64,000 bases of DNA from Ciona savignyi (Eukaryota; Chordata; Ascidiacea; Phlebobranchia; Cionidae): positions 540,392 through 604,391 of the forward strand of contig CH003364.1 of assembly GCA_000149265.1 (NCBI GenBank). The letters are read 5' to 3'. Of this stretch, positions 1 to 17,027 are shown piece by piece. The position numbers and the translations under genes are program-made. Below the pieces are notes generated by a model, which saw only the letters and a list, made by a program, of their open reading frames with translations, did no database searches and was not told where the DNA came from. Positions within the stretch are counted from its first letter, which is position 1, and every line of letters begins with the position of its first letter.

Positions 1-486
1 GCTGTAACTCATCAAGATTAAAAGAATATGGTCGTTAAAACACGGGAATTTGCCATATTAACTCGTAACTGGATTGCTAAACCTTTTCAGAGCATTGTAT
101 ATAATATTTCATTACGTTTGGCTTAACCCAGAGTTAACATAGTTTAATTTAGTTTAGTTTTTGCAACATCCGTAAAGTGCGGACGGTACTTTTACAAACT
201 AATTCGGTTTAGGTGGTTCTCGGGTAATTTTTTTAATCGCCCGATCCCACATTAGTTTTGAAATATTTTTTTTACCTGTTGGCCATATTCATATAGCAGC
301 AAATGATGTAAGGGAGGGAGATGTTGTCGCAGTTGATGAATTGCAAGTAAAACATCAAAGTTACCGTCAACAAAGGAACTGTGTGGAAAATGTTTTAAAC
401 AATACACGCAGCTTATGCTATATCCAACCAATACAATGCAGCTCATTTTTGTCTGTTGCTTTAGTGCTGCGCCGCACAATCGAAAG
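1..486. other. no gene recognised
   Basis: AT-rich sequence with short TTTAGTTTAG-type runs near 140-165 that resemble the start of a dispersed repeat seen again near 3143 and 60366. Short open frames here have no recognisable motifs and no splice context. Confidence 0.4.
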
Positions 487-915
487 ATTACAGGTACGAA
501 ACCGGTCGCCAGGTAGTCGGTTGTGTCCTTGCGCAGGGCAAGGCATTTAACGGGCATTGCCGGAACCCAGCGGGTTAATGGGTTCTACTAAATTAAAGGA
601 ATGTTGGATTTACACACACGGTCGAGATCCGGCGGACAGGTATTTATTTCTTTGGGCTTGTAGTCTCGCGAGCAAACACATGAGAAGGATAGGACAGAAA
701 ATTCATGTTTATCTCCGAGAATGGGAAAACCAGGGGTTTAACACTTGGGTAACTAGGTTCTACCAAATTAAAGGAACGTGTAAATCATACACAACACACT
801 ACAATAGCCCCGGTAACCCGACGGTGAGCGCGAGGTGATCTGACTTACCCCCTATATTAACGCCCTTGTTTTTCCCATTCACGGGGATAAACATGAATAT
901 CCTATCCTATCTTTA
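487..915 (+). repeat. tRNA-derived SINE, two partly overlapping copies
   Basis: The body of the dispersed SINE is readable: a B-box-like stretch near 495, then the tail TCCTTGCGCAGGGCAAGG, CCCAGCGGGTTAATGGGTTC, CACAACACACTACAATAG and a final TATCCTATCCTATC. A second, oppositely oriented tail fragment (GGATAGGACAGAAAATTCATG) interrupts it near 684-740. The family looks like the ascidian composite SINE known as Cics-1; the name is from memory. Confidence 0.7.
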
Positions 916-1254
916 GACAAAGTTAAACAATTGTTAGTATTTACCCAGCGTGGCAAAAGAGCAGGCTTGTAACAACGCTAAAGTCGTGATTGCTCGTTTG
1001 TGGCGTTTATACCGTTCCAACTGTTGTTGTTGTGTACCGTCCTCTCCTGGCCCGCTTTTACGTAATGATAGAATGGACAGCCACGTAAATAAGGACTGAT
1101 AATATTAATGTTTTAGGAAAATGGGAAATAAAAATATAAACTTTTAGTTATTATGATATTAATTTATCTAAAAATTGTAGTAGAAAGTTTTAAAAATACA
1201 CAATCTTTTTTAAAGAGACACCCAATAAGTATTTGAAACCATGGCCCTACTTAC

Positions 1255-2366
1255 CGTCGCTACATATGGTCCACCTATACCTCCAAACACACAAGCTGCT
1301 GCAATTTTTCCCGTCGACGGATTAAATTTGTGGTTTTGTTTCACAGATATGTCGAAAATAAACAAAATATGACTGTATGTATAGTCGAAAGTACCCGGAA
1401 ACCAAGCTGTTAAAAAAAGTTTGATCCTTATGCTTTTTCTACTTTACAACACAAAACGATATATGTATAAATTTTGTCTTCACCTGGTGCTGTTGACATC
1501 ACAATGGCTAGTGTCCAAACCCCGCCCAATTGAAAGTACAAGCTAGTTTTACTGATGAGCCTGTACTTTAGCGGCCTAGAAACCGCTATGTATCTGTGCA
1601 CACTTATTAACAGCAAGTGAAATAGAGAAGAAAGATACATACTGAAGTAATATGTGGTTCCAACTGCCGCTGCCATCGTGTTTATGTATCCGATTTGGCG
1701 CAAATTTATTTGTTGTCGTGTTGAGTTTAGAGTCCAACTGATATTGTACAGGGGAACCATTAGAATAAAAAGACCTGGAAATATACAGTGATCTAACTTT
1801 AAGACGGAGTTCTAAGCGTTAATCTCTATAGGTGTGATGATAGAATACTGGTCGCCAATTAATTGTTATTGGGCTGTTTAGGGTTTTACTGATGGCAGTT
1901 TAAATTTGATTTTTTTTATCTGTAGTCTTTAACCGGTTCTTTATAATGGTGGATGATAGAAGAATTCGGAGATATAATAATATAAGGAAAACATGACATT
2001 ACCTCTTAGTGCATCACAGATAGCCAGCGAACCTTTCATTTTCCCAAAATTATTTTCTTTCTTGCCTTTCATCCAGCAAAACCATAGCACTAAAGTGTTT
2101 CCAAGTAGTATAAACAATCCCAGCACTGCACAGAATAAGATAAACATGACGGCAGCAACTTCACTGCATTCCGAGCATTTAAAAAGAGTTATATTGGTGC
2201 ACTTCATGTACGCTTTTTTTGTACAAAAGCTTGGAAATCCGCACAGAAAGCTTTCCCTTTTTCCGCTGACATTTAAACCGTTGGTATAATTCATAAAATG
2301 CCAGTGTGGCATTATCGGGTGTTGGTTGGTCACAAATTTCTGGATTGCTGTTTTATTTACATCCAT
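1255..2366 (-). CDS. rhodopsin-class GPCR, 5' three coding exons (3' end unresolved)
   Basis: Exons read on the minus strand: 2366-2003, 1774-1484, 1406-1255, with GT-AG borders and matching phases (1, 1, 0), giving 269 residues. The start is the ATG at 2364-2366, just after a TTTACAG acceptor-like site. The N-terminus (1-69) has N-glycosylation sites (NKT, NYT, NVS, NIT) and several cysteines. TM1 carries GN (N90), TM2 carries LAICD, and TM3 ends in HRYIAVSRPLKY with HRY (181-183) in place of DRY. TM4 follows (202-218), and the third exon probably covers extracellular loop 2 and TM5. TM6 and TM7 should lie downstream; I could not identify those exons in 1-1254, so they may be in degenerate sequence or beyond the left edge. 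Class A (rhodopsin family) is secure; the ligand is unknown. Confidence 0.75.
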
Positions 2367-2641
2367 GACACTAAAAGACTGTAAAGCCAAAATATAGCTT
2401 GTTTCTTAAATGTCACACACCTTTACTGGTGGTCTTTGTCAGGCACCAGTTGAAACAGACTGCAGAAAGTGGAACCTAATCTGGTGAACTCTTTACATAT
2501 AGACTGACGTATTTTATCGTTATATACATGTCTATATACTTTTCTTCTGGTTTGACTATAATGTTAGTGATACATTATTGTAAACGTGACAGGATGCGAC
2601 ATGCGTCGTGAGATTCATGTTATGTTGTTGTGCGACTGTAG

Positions 2642-3421
2642 CTCAAATTGTATAGGGATAGACCATTCATAAAGGTCCTAATTGAATCTCCAACAAAAAA
2701 AATGCTGTGATTTATGTAAGAATTTAAGCCGGACGGATTTAGAAATACCTGTAATATCAAACTGTTGTGAGACAGAAATCTATGAGATTTTATCATTAAA
2801 TTTAACAGCCCCAGAAAAGCCCTTGAACCTAAAAACTTTGGCAAAAAGCATTAAAGTATTAGGAAATTTATCTGCCAATTGGTCAATGACGCAAAACGAA
2901 GGGTTGCTTATGAAGGCACAAAAACATTACACACGATTACTTCTTTATTTACAGGTTTATTTACCCTACAGCAGGGGTTCTTAACCTTTTTTGTCTCGTT
3001 TACCCCTTTCCGAATGAAAAAAAGTATAATTTACACCCATCTTCTTAAAATCTTTTCATTTTTTTACCCCTTCAATCGGTAAAATTTACAGCCAAGGGGC
3101 AAATTTACCCCTGGTTAAGAACCCCTGCCCTACAGCATTGTTTAGTTTATTTTTTGGTTTCCACGATAAAAACGCGATGCAGGACCTTTGATAAAAGTTT
3201 GAAAAACGAGAAAAAAACGGCATAACGACATTCGTTAGAACACGTCTAAAAACTAATCAATTATCGAGTTTCGATATAATTAGACGTGGCCGCTAAAACC
3301 ACAAACCTATAAAACCTATAAAAATGTTTACCTATAAAAATTGTTAAAATAACGCTGCAGGGATAAACCGAAATTAAAAACCATTTGTTGTTTGCAGTGG
3401 GAGTTAGCAGACCAGAAATAA
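2642..3421 (+). CDS. two terminal exons of an unrecognised gene, with a frame break
   Basis: Exon 2642-2954 follows a GACTGTAG acceptor and reads LKLYRDRPFIKVLIESPTKK, then reaches a stop unless one base of the A8 run at 2695-2702 is dropped. After that change it stays open (CCDLCKNLSRTDLEIPV ... HYTRLLLYLQ) to a GT donor at 2955. Exon 3398-3421 follows TGTTTGCAG in phase 0 and gives WELADQK and a stop. Reading quality on both sides of the A8 run suggests real coding sequence with a homopolymer indel (assembly error or recent mutation). No domain was recognised and no 5' exons were found; the GPCR on the other strand lies immediately upstream. It could be an old pseudogene. Confidence 0.4.
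2972..3127. mobile_element. hAT-type MITE, 156 bp
   Basis: Terminal inverted repeats CAGGGGTTCTTAACC and GGTTAAGAACCCCTG, flanked by an exact 8-bp target duplication CCCTACAG at 2964-2971 and 3128-3135. It has no coding capacity and lies in the intron between the two exons of the unrecognised plus-strand gene. Confidence 0.9.
3143..3325. repeat. dispersed repeat (copy also at 60366-60535)
   Basis: Starts GTTTAGTTTATTTTTTGG and CCACGATAAAAACGCGATG, and shares the block ATTCGTTAGAACACGTCTAA and the end ATTAGACGTGGCCGCTAAA with the copy near 60366. Partial copies of the head lie near 15490, 25155 and 54470. The class is unknown. Confidence 0.7.
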
Positions 3422-3822
3422 ATGCTACAAGCTCTTCTAAAATATTTTAATAACATATGTAATAGAAAAACAAAAACAAGTTTAAAATTACATCTGTTAG
3501 CCTACATACCAACCTGATAAGTATGTGACAATTTCACAGAATTATTTTATAGTCATAACAAAGCAATAAAAATCAAGTGAACTGCGCGGTATACCTAATT
3601 TTGTTATGTTAAAAGAAAAACAAATAATTTTATGATATAAAGCATTATGCAACCCTTTCTTGTACTCCATTCTATTGCTACATTTCATGCACCACACAGT
3701 AAGTTTTATACAGGTTTCTTTTATTTGGTTGCCATATTTTGAATTAAACTTTATTCGTTCTCCATGTTGACCTAAAGTAAATGGAATTGGTCGTTTAGGA
3801 AACATATAATGCAAATAAAAAC

Positions 3823-4072
3823 TAGGATAGGATGTTCATGTTTATCCCCGTAAGTGGAAAACCAAGGGGGTTAACACATGGGAAATCGTCAGATCACATC
3901 GCGCCCACTGTCGGGTTACCGGAGCTATTGCAGTGTGTTGTGTATGATAGACACGTTCATTAGGTGCCTTTTCTAAGTACACAACGCACTAGATAGCGAC
4001 CAGTTTCGAACCTGCAACCTTTCGGTTAAAAGGCGTCGCACTAAACCACCACACTAAGCGGCAGACTTGCTA
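3823..4072 (-). repeat. SINE copy, tRNA-derived family
   Basis: Reverse-strand copy running from the AGGATAGGATG tail to the tRNA-like head GACCAGTTTCGAACCTGC / CCTTTCGGTTAAAAGGCG. The middle is shortened. Confidence 0.85.
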
Positions 4073-4120
4073 GTTATGGGTCCCATTTGGAAAAATGGGA
4101 CACATATTGTTTTTGTCCGT

Positions 4121-4766
4121 TTTTTTTTTTTTCGTCAAAGGTTTGACAGGCATGGCATGGCGCCCCGACAACTACCAGAAGGAATAATGAAATCGTAATG
4201 AAACTTAGCCATTTATTAGACAACATGGTCTAGATATGCAGACACCAACATTTTGGGTGATAAATCAAGGGGAATTCCCCTGGGAGGTTAAAAATCAAAA
4301 CGCTATTTTTTTCTAAAAAAATAGACTTTTTTGGGCATAGCGCTTGAACGGAAGTTACAATTTGAATCAGATTTTGTGGAATGTTAGTGCATTAGTCACT
4401 AATTTAACACTTAGAAGAAATAATAAAATTACCTAGGAAAAAAAACAAAAAATAGGATATATTTTCAAATCATGATTGTGACAAGCATGCCATGTCGCCC
4501 CGACATCTACCAGAAAGAGTAAGGGAATCACAATGAAAATTTGACATGTTTTAGACAACATGGTCTAGATATGCAAAAACCAAAATTGTGGGTGACAAAT
4601 CGGGGGGAATTCCCCTGGGACGTTAAAAATCAAAACGTTTTTTTTTAAAGTAGCCTTTTTTGGTCATACCGTTTGAACGGCTGCTACAATTTGAATCAGA
4701 TTTGGTGGAATGTAAGTGCATTAGTCACTGATTTAACACTGAAGAGAAATTAAAAAATTACCTAGG
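4121..4766. repeat. tandem duplication, two units of roughly 300-320 bp
   Basis: Two diverged direct copies (about 4121-4440 and 4467-4766) share GCATGCCATGTCGCCCCGAC (first copy has small changes), ACAACATGGTCTAGATATGC, GGGGAATTCCCCTGGGA and a final TTACCTAGG. Each contains the palindrome GGGGAATTCCCC. Neither copy has an open reading frame of note. Confidence 0.8.
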
Positions 4767-4769
4767 GAA

Positions 4770-5540
4770 ATCCCCTAAAACAAGCAAACATGTTGTATGA
4801 AATATTATATTTAAATTGTAGCATTCCTCGTTGATTTTAACTAAAATAACAAATATACATACTGTATTGTTTATCAGGTGTGCTGTCATTGAACCACAAG
4901 AAAGCAGACTTGAAACAAAACGATTGTCTGGTTTGATGCCATAGCATAGGATATAGGACACTTGTGTTCATTTGCATCATTCAAAACCCAGTTATTATTT
5001 CGGAAAAATATCACATGATATAATTTAGTTTGTCACAGAAAATGCAACTAAAATACGAAAAAAAAGTCGCTTTTGTCGGTCTCAAGACACAGTACAAACG
5101 CAGTATGCAAGGTCATAGAGAAATTCACGCCGTATAATGACCTAACAAAGACATCTATTTCGATGATAACTTGTCATCACCATACTAGCTTATAAAGTCC
5201 ATAAAGTTTTGAATCCAGTACACATCTTACAATCTAGATACAGTTGTTAGCTTTAAACTAACTGTATAGCCGGAAAGGAAGTTCGTCATAGGTAAACGCG
5301 CAGGCAAGGTAGACGAGGGTATACTGATTTCCGTGATCCGTTTATTACTTTAGTAGAGCTTGTGGCATTTATGATTAGGTTAGTTTAGTTTTTTAGACTT
5401 ATATGTTTTGGTTCTTTTATAAAATAAAAAAAACATAAACTTAAAATATAGGCCTACACACTTAAAATATAGCAAAAGGTAATTGGAAATAATTTAGAGC
5501 AAGGCCAGGCTTTTGCCAACTACTTTGCGATCATTCAATT
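4770..5540. other. intergenic, no gene recognised
   Basis: AT-rich DNA between the tandem duplication and the enolase promoter region. No exon-like stretch with convincing splice sites was seen. Confidence 0.4.
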
Positions 5541-5544
5541 TTTT

Positions 5545-5600
5545 TTTCTCTCCAATATATAACGCCATACAGCACGGCGAAAACTAAACTAAGCCATTTG
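5545..5600 (+). promoter_or_regulatory. possible enolase core promoter
   Basis: TCCAATATATAACGCC contains a TATA-like ATATATAA (about 5555-5562), about 430 bases before the enolase ATG. A splice acceptor (ATTTTACCAG, ending at 5950) lies in front of the ATG, so a 5' UTR intron or spliced-leader acceptor is likely. The transcription start is not determined. Confidence 0.3.
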
Positions 5601-5986
5601 CTTTCGATTACATTCGACAGGCGTATGAGGATTTCCTATACTTTCGTGTATATTGCGACACCTAACCGTTTGACTGGCGTACGTGATTGCAGATCGCCGC
5701 CATTCGCAGTTGACCTTATAAGACTTCGACCTTCAATTCAACCCACGTTACCTGTACTCTCTTTGGACTTTAGCCTGCATGGGAAAACTTAAACAGTTTT
5801 GTGTGTCCTTAGTTTACAAACTTTAAAACTTAAGTTAACATTTATAGCTTTGTTTTTGAGAGCGTGTTTTAACCTTTTATTTAATTCAATTCAATGTATT
5901 GGACAGTATTGCTAGATGTAACGTTTTCTATTTTATTAATATTTTACCAGGTTTTAGGAGCAGGCACTTAAGGTATTTAAAAAAGC

Positions 5987-12089
<6,103 letters not shown>

Positions 12090-12410
12090 GCCCGCCCCCC
12101 TGCCTTTGTCATGTTAGCAGTTGTCAAAAATGTTATTTTAATTCACTTGTTCTGTGTACACAAGTTCATACCCCTTTTTCACTGTTGTCCATGAAGAAAT
12201 CTTTAAATTAAAATAATTTAAAAAAGTTCCACGCATGAATGTGATTTAATTTAATATAATACAGTAGAATAGTATATAAAGTGTTGCAAAGTATAATAAA
12301 AACTACAAAAAATATCGTCTCTTTTAAAAAAGAAATTGCTGAAAGGGTTGAGAATAATTCTCCACAGCTGGGCAACGTAAGAAAACAGATTTTCTTGGTC
12401 GAAATGCATC

Positions 12411-14530
12411 TTAGAAACCCCTTTTGAAGCACACAACTGCAGCTATTATTGCAAGCTCCGTTATCGCTGGCAAAACACTGCAAAAAAAAGAATGATATAA
12501 CAGGGTTTAAATATACACCTGTTGTAATAGGAATAAGTGTTATAGACTATGTCTTTATAAAGCTATTGCTGTGCATGTTTGTTTGACATTCCACTAGATC
12601 AAGGCAATATAAACTCTTATTAAAAGACACCAATCACAGTCTGGTTAGGACATTTTTGAACAAGGTTACGAAGTAGTGTTGGTGGGGAGGGGGGGTTTAT
12701 GATCATGTATGTGTCCAATAAAACAACATTAACTGTTTTTAATATACAGTCCTTAACATTTAATGAGCTGAAAGATCTGTCCCAGGCAATGTGGTTGGTA
12801 TTCAATTGATATCAACTCGCTCAAATTCCACACCACAACGATACAAACAACAGTTACCTGCAAAATCCGAAAATATATGCATACAGTGTGCAGTCCCATG
12901 AGTCAAACAGATAAAAAGAGAGTGAAACGCAAGCACCAGCATGTGCAGCGATGGCTGGAAAACAAAACAACGGATATCCCGGGTGATATAATGTCAGCTG
13001 GCAAACCAGCCGCTTGTATGCGTGGGTAATGCAGTTTATGGTAGATGCTGATTTGGGTGAATAAAAATGGGGTAAACTGAACTATTTGCTATCATGTAAA
13101 ATACATTAATACCTCTGAGATTTAAATATAGATTAAAATACTTACACAATAAAGACTGTGATTGGTTGAACATTGAAAATCCACTGACAAAACCACACAG
13201 TTCTATTAGAAACATAGCCAGCGTGATTGAAAGTAGAATAATAAGCAGTGTTTGCTTTTCGTTGTATTGTGCAGTGGTGTATGATGGAGGTAAACAGGAA
13301 ATCAAATTAAGGTCCTGCAAAGAATAGGAACATGGATAGGAATAGGACATTAGGAGGGGATATTCAAGTTTATCCCCATGAATGTCAGGGTACCAGAGCT
13401 ATTGTACGTGTGGTATCGACACATTCCTTGTTTTGGTAGAACCCAATTATCAGCTGGGTTCAGGCAATGTCCGTTAAGTGCCTTACCCAAGGACACTCAT
13501 GTTTATCCCCTAGAAAGGTAAAAAGCATGAGGTGTTAACACCCAGGCAACCGACCGACAAGCTAGCGACCAGTTTCGAATCTGAAACCTTTTGGTTAAAA
13601 GGTGTCACACTAACCCTTCATACTAATCGGTCGGACTATTATTACCATTAGTTGATTTTAAACTGTTTAAAGAATATCAAGTAATGGTCAAGATGAAAAT
13701 GTTTTTTATTTCATAAATGCTAGGAAAAAATGAATGTGAATTAAACGGGCAGGAAAAAGAAAAGCAAAATACACTTTGCAGTTTTAATGCAGTAAACAAA
13801 TATAGAATGATGATTAATAACTTAACATTCTACAATAGGCTTTTATCTTTAGGTACCTCTAATTACTAAAGAACCGCTTGGAGGGTTAGGGTTAGAGCTA
13901 GGGTTCAAAGCGCTTATCCAAGCGATCCTAAGGTAATTAGAGACACCCGCATTATTATACCGCAATTGTCAGATATCCTTGCACCCACCAAATGGTTACC
14001 GGAGCTATTGAAGTCTGTTGTATATGATTCATATGTTTTTTTAATTTAGTAGAATTTAATAATCAGCTGGGTTCCAGCAATATCTGCTCAGTGCCTTGGC
14101 CCTTGACCATGCACACAAACACCGGTACCTCTAAATACTAAAGGACCGCTTGGATCGCATGGAACGCTTGAATTGCTTACTATACTTCGTAATTACAAAA
14201 GCCATGGTTAGAATTACTTTCCATACCAATCTAGGTGATCCAAGCGGTCCTGTAGTATTTAGAGGCACCCCACAAACACGACCGACTAGCTAACACCCAG
14301 TTTCGAACCCAAAACCCTTAGCTTGAAATGCAATGCATAGCCTCACCATGCTATTTAACCAAACAACGAGAACGTGGCCCACATGTATGCATAGTGAAAA
14401 ATTAAATAAAGGTAAAACAACTTACCAATGACCAAAACATCGTTATTACTATTACAAGATGAGCGATCAGAACAAGAAATCGCGCTGGTACTAAACTCTG
14501 CGTTACTCTCATTTTCCCAATTATAGCCAT
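12411..14530 (-). CDS. TMEM107: TMEM107, ciliary transition-zone membrane protein, 4 exons
   Basis: Four-helix membrane protein; in the family it sits in the ciliary transition zone and helps recruit the MKS module. Exons: 14530-14426, 13314-13146, 12954-12858, 12477-12411; 438 nt, phases 0, 1, 2 consistent, 145 residues (vertebrate about 140). Matching segments include LVPARFLVLIAHLVIVITMF, SYTTAQYNEKQ, IELCGFVSGFSMFNQSQSL, ALSF-like CVSLSFYLFDSWDCT, and the final helix LPAITELAIIAAVVCFKRGF. Two in-frame ATGs exist; the second (14510-14512, MRVTQSLVP) aligns with the vertebrate start, so MAIIGK may be an extension. It is convergent with enolase: the stops are 321 bases apart. A SINE fills much of intron 1. 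Confidence 0.93.
13337..13636 (-). repeat. SINE copy, rearranged, in TMEM107 intron 1
   Basis: Starts GGATAGGAATAGGACATTAGG and ends in the tRNA-like head TTTCGAATCTGAAACCTTTTGGTT and CGGTCGGAC. A second copy of the CCCATG/TTTATCCCC tail piece is inserted near 13495. Confidence 0.8.
13851..13951. mobile_element. short MITE with GGTACCTCTAA termini
   Basis: Inverted ends GGTACCTCTAATTACTAAAG and a 3' end GGTAATTAGAGACACC, with GCTTGG/CCAAGCG inside. Same family as 14123-14271, 27696-27893 and 49110-49335. Confidence 0.65.
13961..14350 (-). repeat. SINE copy split by a nested MITE
   Basis: SINE body CAATTGTCAGATATCC ... GTTACCGGAGCTATTG ... GTGCCTTGGCCC, then after the 14123-14271 insertion CGACCGACTAGCTAACACCC and TTTCGAACCC. 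The outer SINE parts join cleanly if the insertion and one 8-bp duplicate are removed. Confidence 0.8.
14123..14271. mobile_element. MITE nested in SINE, 149 bp, 8-bp target duplication
   Basis: Near-palindromic ends CTCTAAATACTAAAGGACCG and CGGTCCTGTAGTATTTAGAG; target duplication ACAAACAC at 14115-14122 and 14272-14279. The 8-bp duplication suggests a hAT-type transposase. Confidence 0.85.
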
Positions 14531-14717
14531 TTTTTAATGATTACTTTAAAGATATAAACACGTGTAAATCATTTGAAGTTTCGCATTCATGTAACCAAAA
14601 CAAATGTGAATATTCGTTAACCGTAAAAGGAGAGAGAATTAGAAAAAAATGCTCTTTTTCTTGTAGCAGAAGCGAGAGAGGCAAATTTGCAGGAAAAGGG
14701 ACAGTTGTGGGGTCGTA

Positions 14718-15050
14718 TGGTTAACTTAACCGCTTCTTTACCAAAAAACGGTATTTGAGACGATCCCTACTTGGGTTCGAACCTTGGTCCGTTAAAAAAG
14801 CACAAAAAAACAACAATTTTCAGTAAGAATAGTTTATCGAATGGTCTTCTGTTTAAATGGTTAACGCGACTGAATCATATACGTATACAGATTTCTTCTT
14901 AACGGTGTTCGTGACGAGCCCATCATGGACTCAAAACTTGGTCAGGCGACTTGTGGCCTAATGGTTAACACGACCTATTCATATGCTTATTTTTTTATAA
15001 AAAAGGGTCTTAGTAACGAACCCATGGGATGAAAACTTGGTATAGTTTAA
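14718..15050. repeat. three degenerate tRNA-like units, about 100 bp each
   Basis: Each unit has a TGGTTAACGCG/TGGTTAACACG A-box-like stretch, a central ACGGTATTT / AACGGTGTTC / AAAGGGTCTTAG part with flanking A or T runs, and CGAACC... followed by AACTTGGT. The first keeps GGGTTCGAACC, a good B box. They do not fold into a convincing tRNA. Confidence 0.45.
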
Positions 15051-15159
15051 AAGGTAGAGGAATCATTAATTTGGTATAGGGTGACAAATTAAACTGAACA
15101 CGAATTTTATTTATCATTTTTTGATAATATATTATTTCTTGCTTTGCCATTTATTAATC

Positions 15160-15350
15160 CTTAAACCTAGTGGACTAATGGGTTCTTCCAAACTGAAGAA
15201 ACATATCAATCATACACAACACACTGCAATAACCTTGATAACCTGGCGGTGGGTGCGAGGTAATCTGACGATCACCCGTGTGTTAACGCCCCTTACGTTT
15301 TTCGTTTACGAAAATAAACATGAATACTCTACCCTAGGTTAGGTTAGGAT
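15160..15350 (+). repeat. SINE fragment, plus orientation
   Basis: CTAGTGGACTAATGGGTTCT, ATCATACACAACACACTGCA and ACGATCACCCGTGTGTTAAC, closing with ATGAATACTCTACC. The tRNA-like head is absent. Confidence 0.8.
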
Positions 15351-15649
15351 AGGTTAGCGTATTCATGTTTATCCCTGTTTAATCTGTATACTTAAACGAT
15401 TAAAACGCAGTAACGATGTAATGTCACCCTTGGTCGCCCGTACCACTAGTAGAATATAAACATCATCACTGACGGCCGATTGCTTAATCATTATTACTTT
15501 AATTTTATTTATTTATTTTATCCACGATAAAGACGCGTAACAGGACGCACCGACATTACGCATGTAACATTGGGTCCATAGATCAAATCCTACACTTGAC
15601 GGGATTTTTATAAAGGAGTTTGTTAAGTGATGACTTTTGGTCGCTTTAT

Positions 15650-15800
15650 TGGATAGTTGTCCGGGTGGTAATTGTCCAGGTTGTTGTTATTCGGGTTGGT
15701 AGCTGGCCGGGTGGTACTTGTCCGGATTGTAGTTGTCCGGGTTGGTAGATGTCCGGGTGATAATTTTCCAAATTATCAATTATCCCGGGTGGTAGCTGGT
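15650..15800. repeat. minisatellite, TTGTCCGGGTGGTAG unit
   Basis: About eight imperfect units of 15-18 bp based on TTGTCCGGGTTGGTAG. Confidence 0.8.
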
Positions 15801-16120
15801 TACGTCAGAAAATATTACAGCTGCCTGTGAACCGCGGATGATGCTAATATCAAATAACAAGCCAAGTAAATCTCTCATTTTGGAATGACAGAGGAATATT
15901 TTACGGCGACTACCGAATAACAGAGCAACATTATATAATAAGCACCTTTAAAACTACCAAACTAAAGATTTTGTTCTTAACATTTTATTTAAAATCAATT
16001 TACAACACTTAAAAACGACAAGTATCTGAAGACAAAACTTGGACATTGAAGCCGGCTATACAAATTTAGTACACGTCAAATTTAGTACTATACAAATTTA
16101 GTACACTTATGCCTATATAG

Positions 16121-16947
16121 CAGTGGTTCTTAAACTTTTTCAGTCGCGCCCCCCTTGAGATTTGTGATTCATGCTCACGCCTCACCTACTCAAAAATCAA
16201 ATTTACGAAAAATAGAGCAATAATTTATTTGCCATTACCCTGCTTAGTGTAAAGGATGGAAGGGTTCGCGAACCGTTTTTTAAAGTTCGCGAATTACAAA
16301 ATTTAACAAAATTGCGAAAATATAAATTACCGTTACTGATTTCGCGCACTTTTAATAATAAATCATCAACACAATATAATATAACATATTTTGCCTTCAA
16401 CATAACATTTAACAATAGAATTACTATTACATTTATTTACCTTGCTTTAACTTTGCATTATTGATACATAATAAGCATTTCTATCACAACGCAACAATAG
16501 CCATTATGCGTTAATATACCACGATTCCTTTATTTATGATTGGCGGAGATGCAACACACCTCTTTATAATAAGGTTATATGGTGTTTTAACAAGTAAGAT
16601 TTCTCGTTTCAAAGGCTTCGTTTCGTCGATATTCGTCCTATCCTACACGCATTAACTCACGACACGTTTATTGTAGTTTATCATTACTACTTAATAACGG
16701 TACTGTTTGCTTAATGAATTATCTTTCTGGCTTTAAAGATTTAGTTTGAGAGGTTCTGAAACCGCATTCTAAGGCAATTTAACATAGCTAAAGCGCGAAT
16801 ACGATTTTCTCGTATCCCACGCATTTCGCGAATCGTTTCAAAATCGTTAATTCGAACCCTGCAATATGTCACTGTCATGCTCGCGCCCCCCTTGAGAAGC
16901 TTCCACGCCCCCCAAAGGGGGCGCGCCCCCCAGTTTAAGAACCCCTG
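16121..16947. mobile_element. hAT-like non-autonomous element, 827 bp
   Basis: Ends CAGTGGTTCTTAAACTTTTT and CAGTTTAAGAACCCCTG are inverted and flanked by the exact 8-bp duplication CTATATAG (16113-16120 and 16948-16955). The subterminal GCGCCCCCCTTGAG appears near both ends. No transposase frame was seen. Confidence 0.88.
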
Positions 16948-17027
16948 CTATATAGGGTTACATTGATTGTGTTGGAAGAAAGCCAAATGAGCATAAAATC
17001 CATAACACACGATATATATAGAAGTAG

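Noticed and set aside
557..838. Open frames such as those at 557-838, 7694-7906 and 15121-15342
   Set aside because: They lie inside SINE copies and start at non-ATG codons; the same peptide ([11 protein letters not shown]) recurs wherever the SINE body does.
1..1254. TM6-TM7 exons of the left GPCR, for example a stretch near 957-1000 reading VVTSLLFCHAG
   Set aside because: No acceptor of the needed phase 0 with a continuing hydrophobic reading and no NPxxY-like sequence; too weak to annotate.
13851..13951. Telomere-like GGTTAGGGTTAG sequence
   Set aside because: GTTAGGGTTAGAG is only two units and is part of the MITE interior found in three other places.
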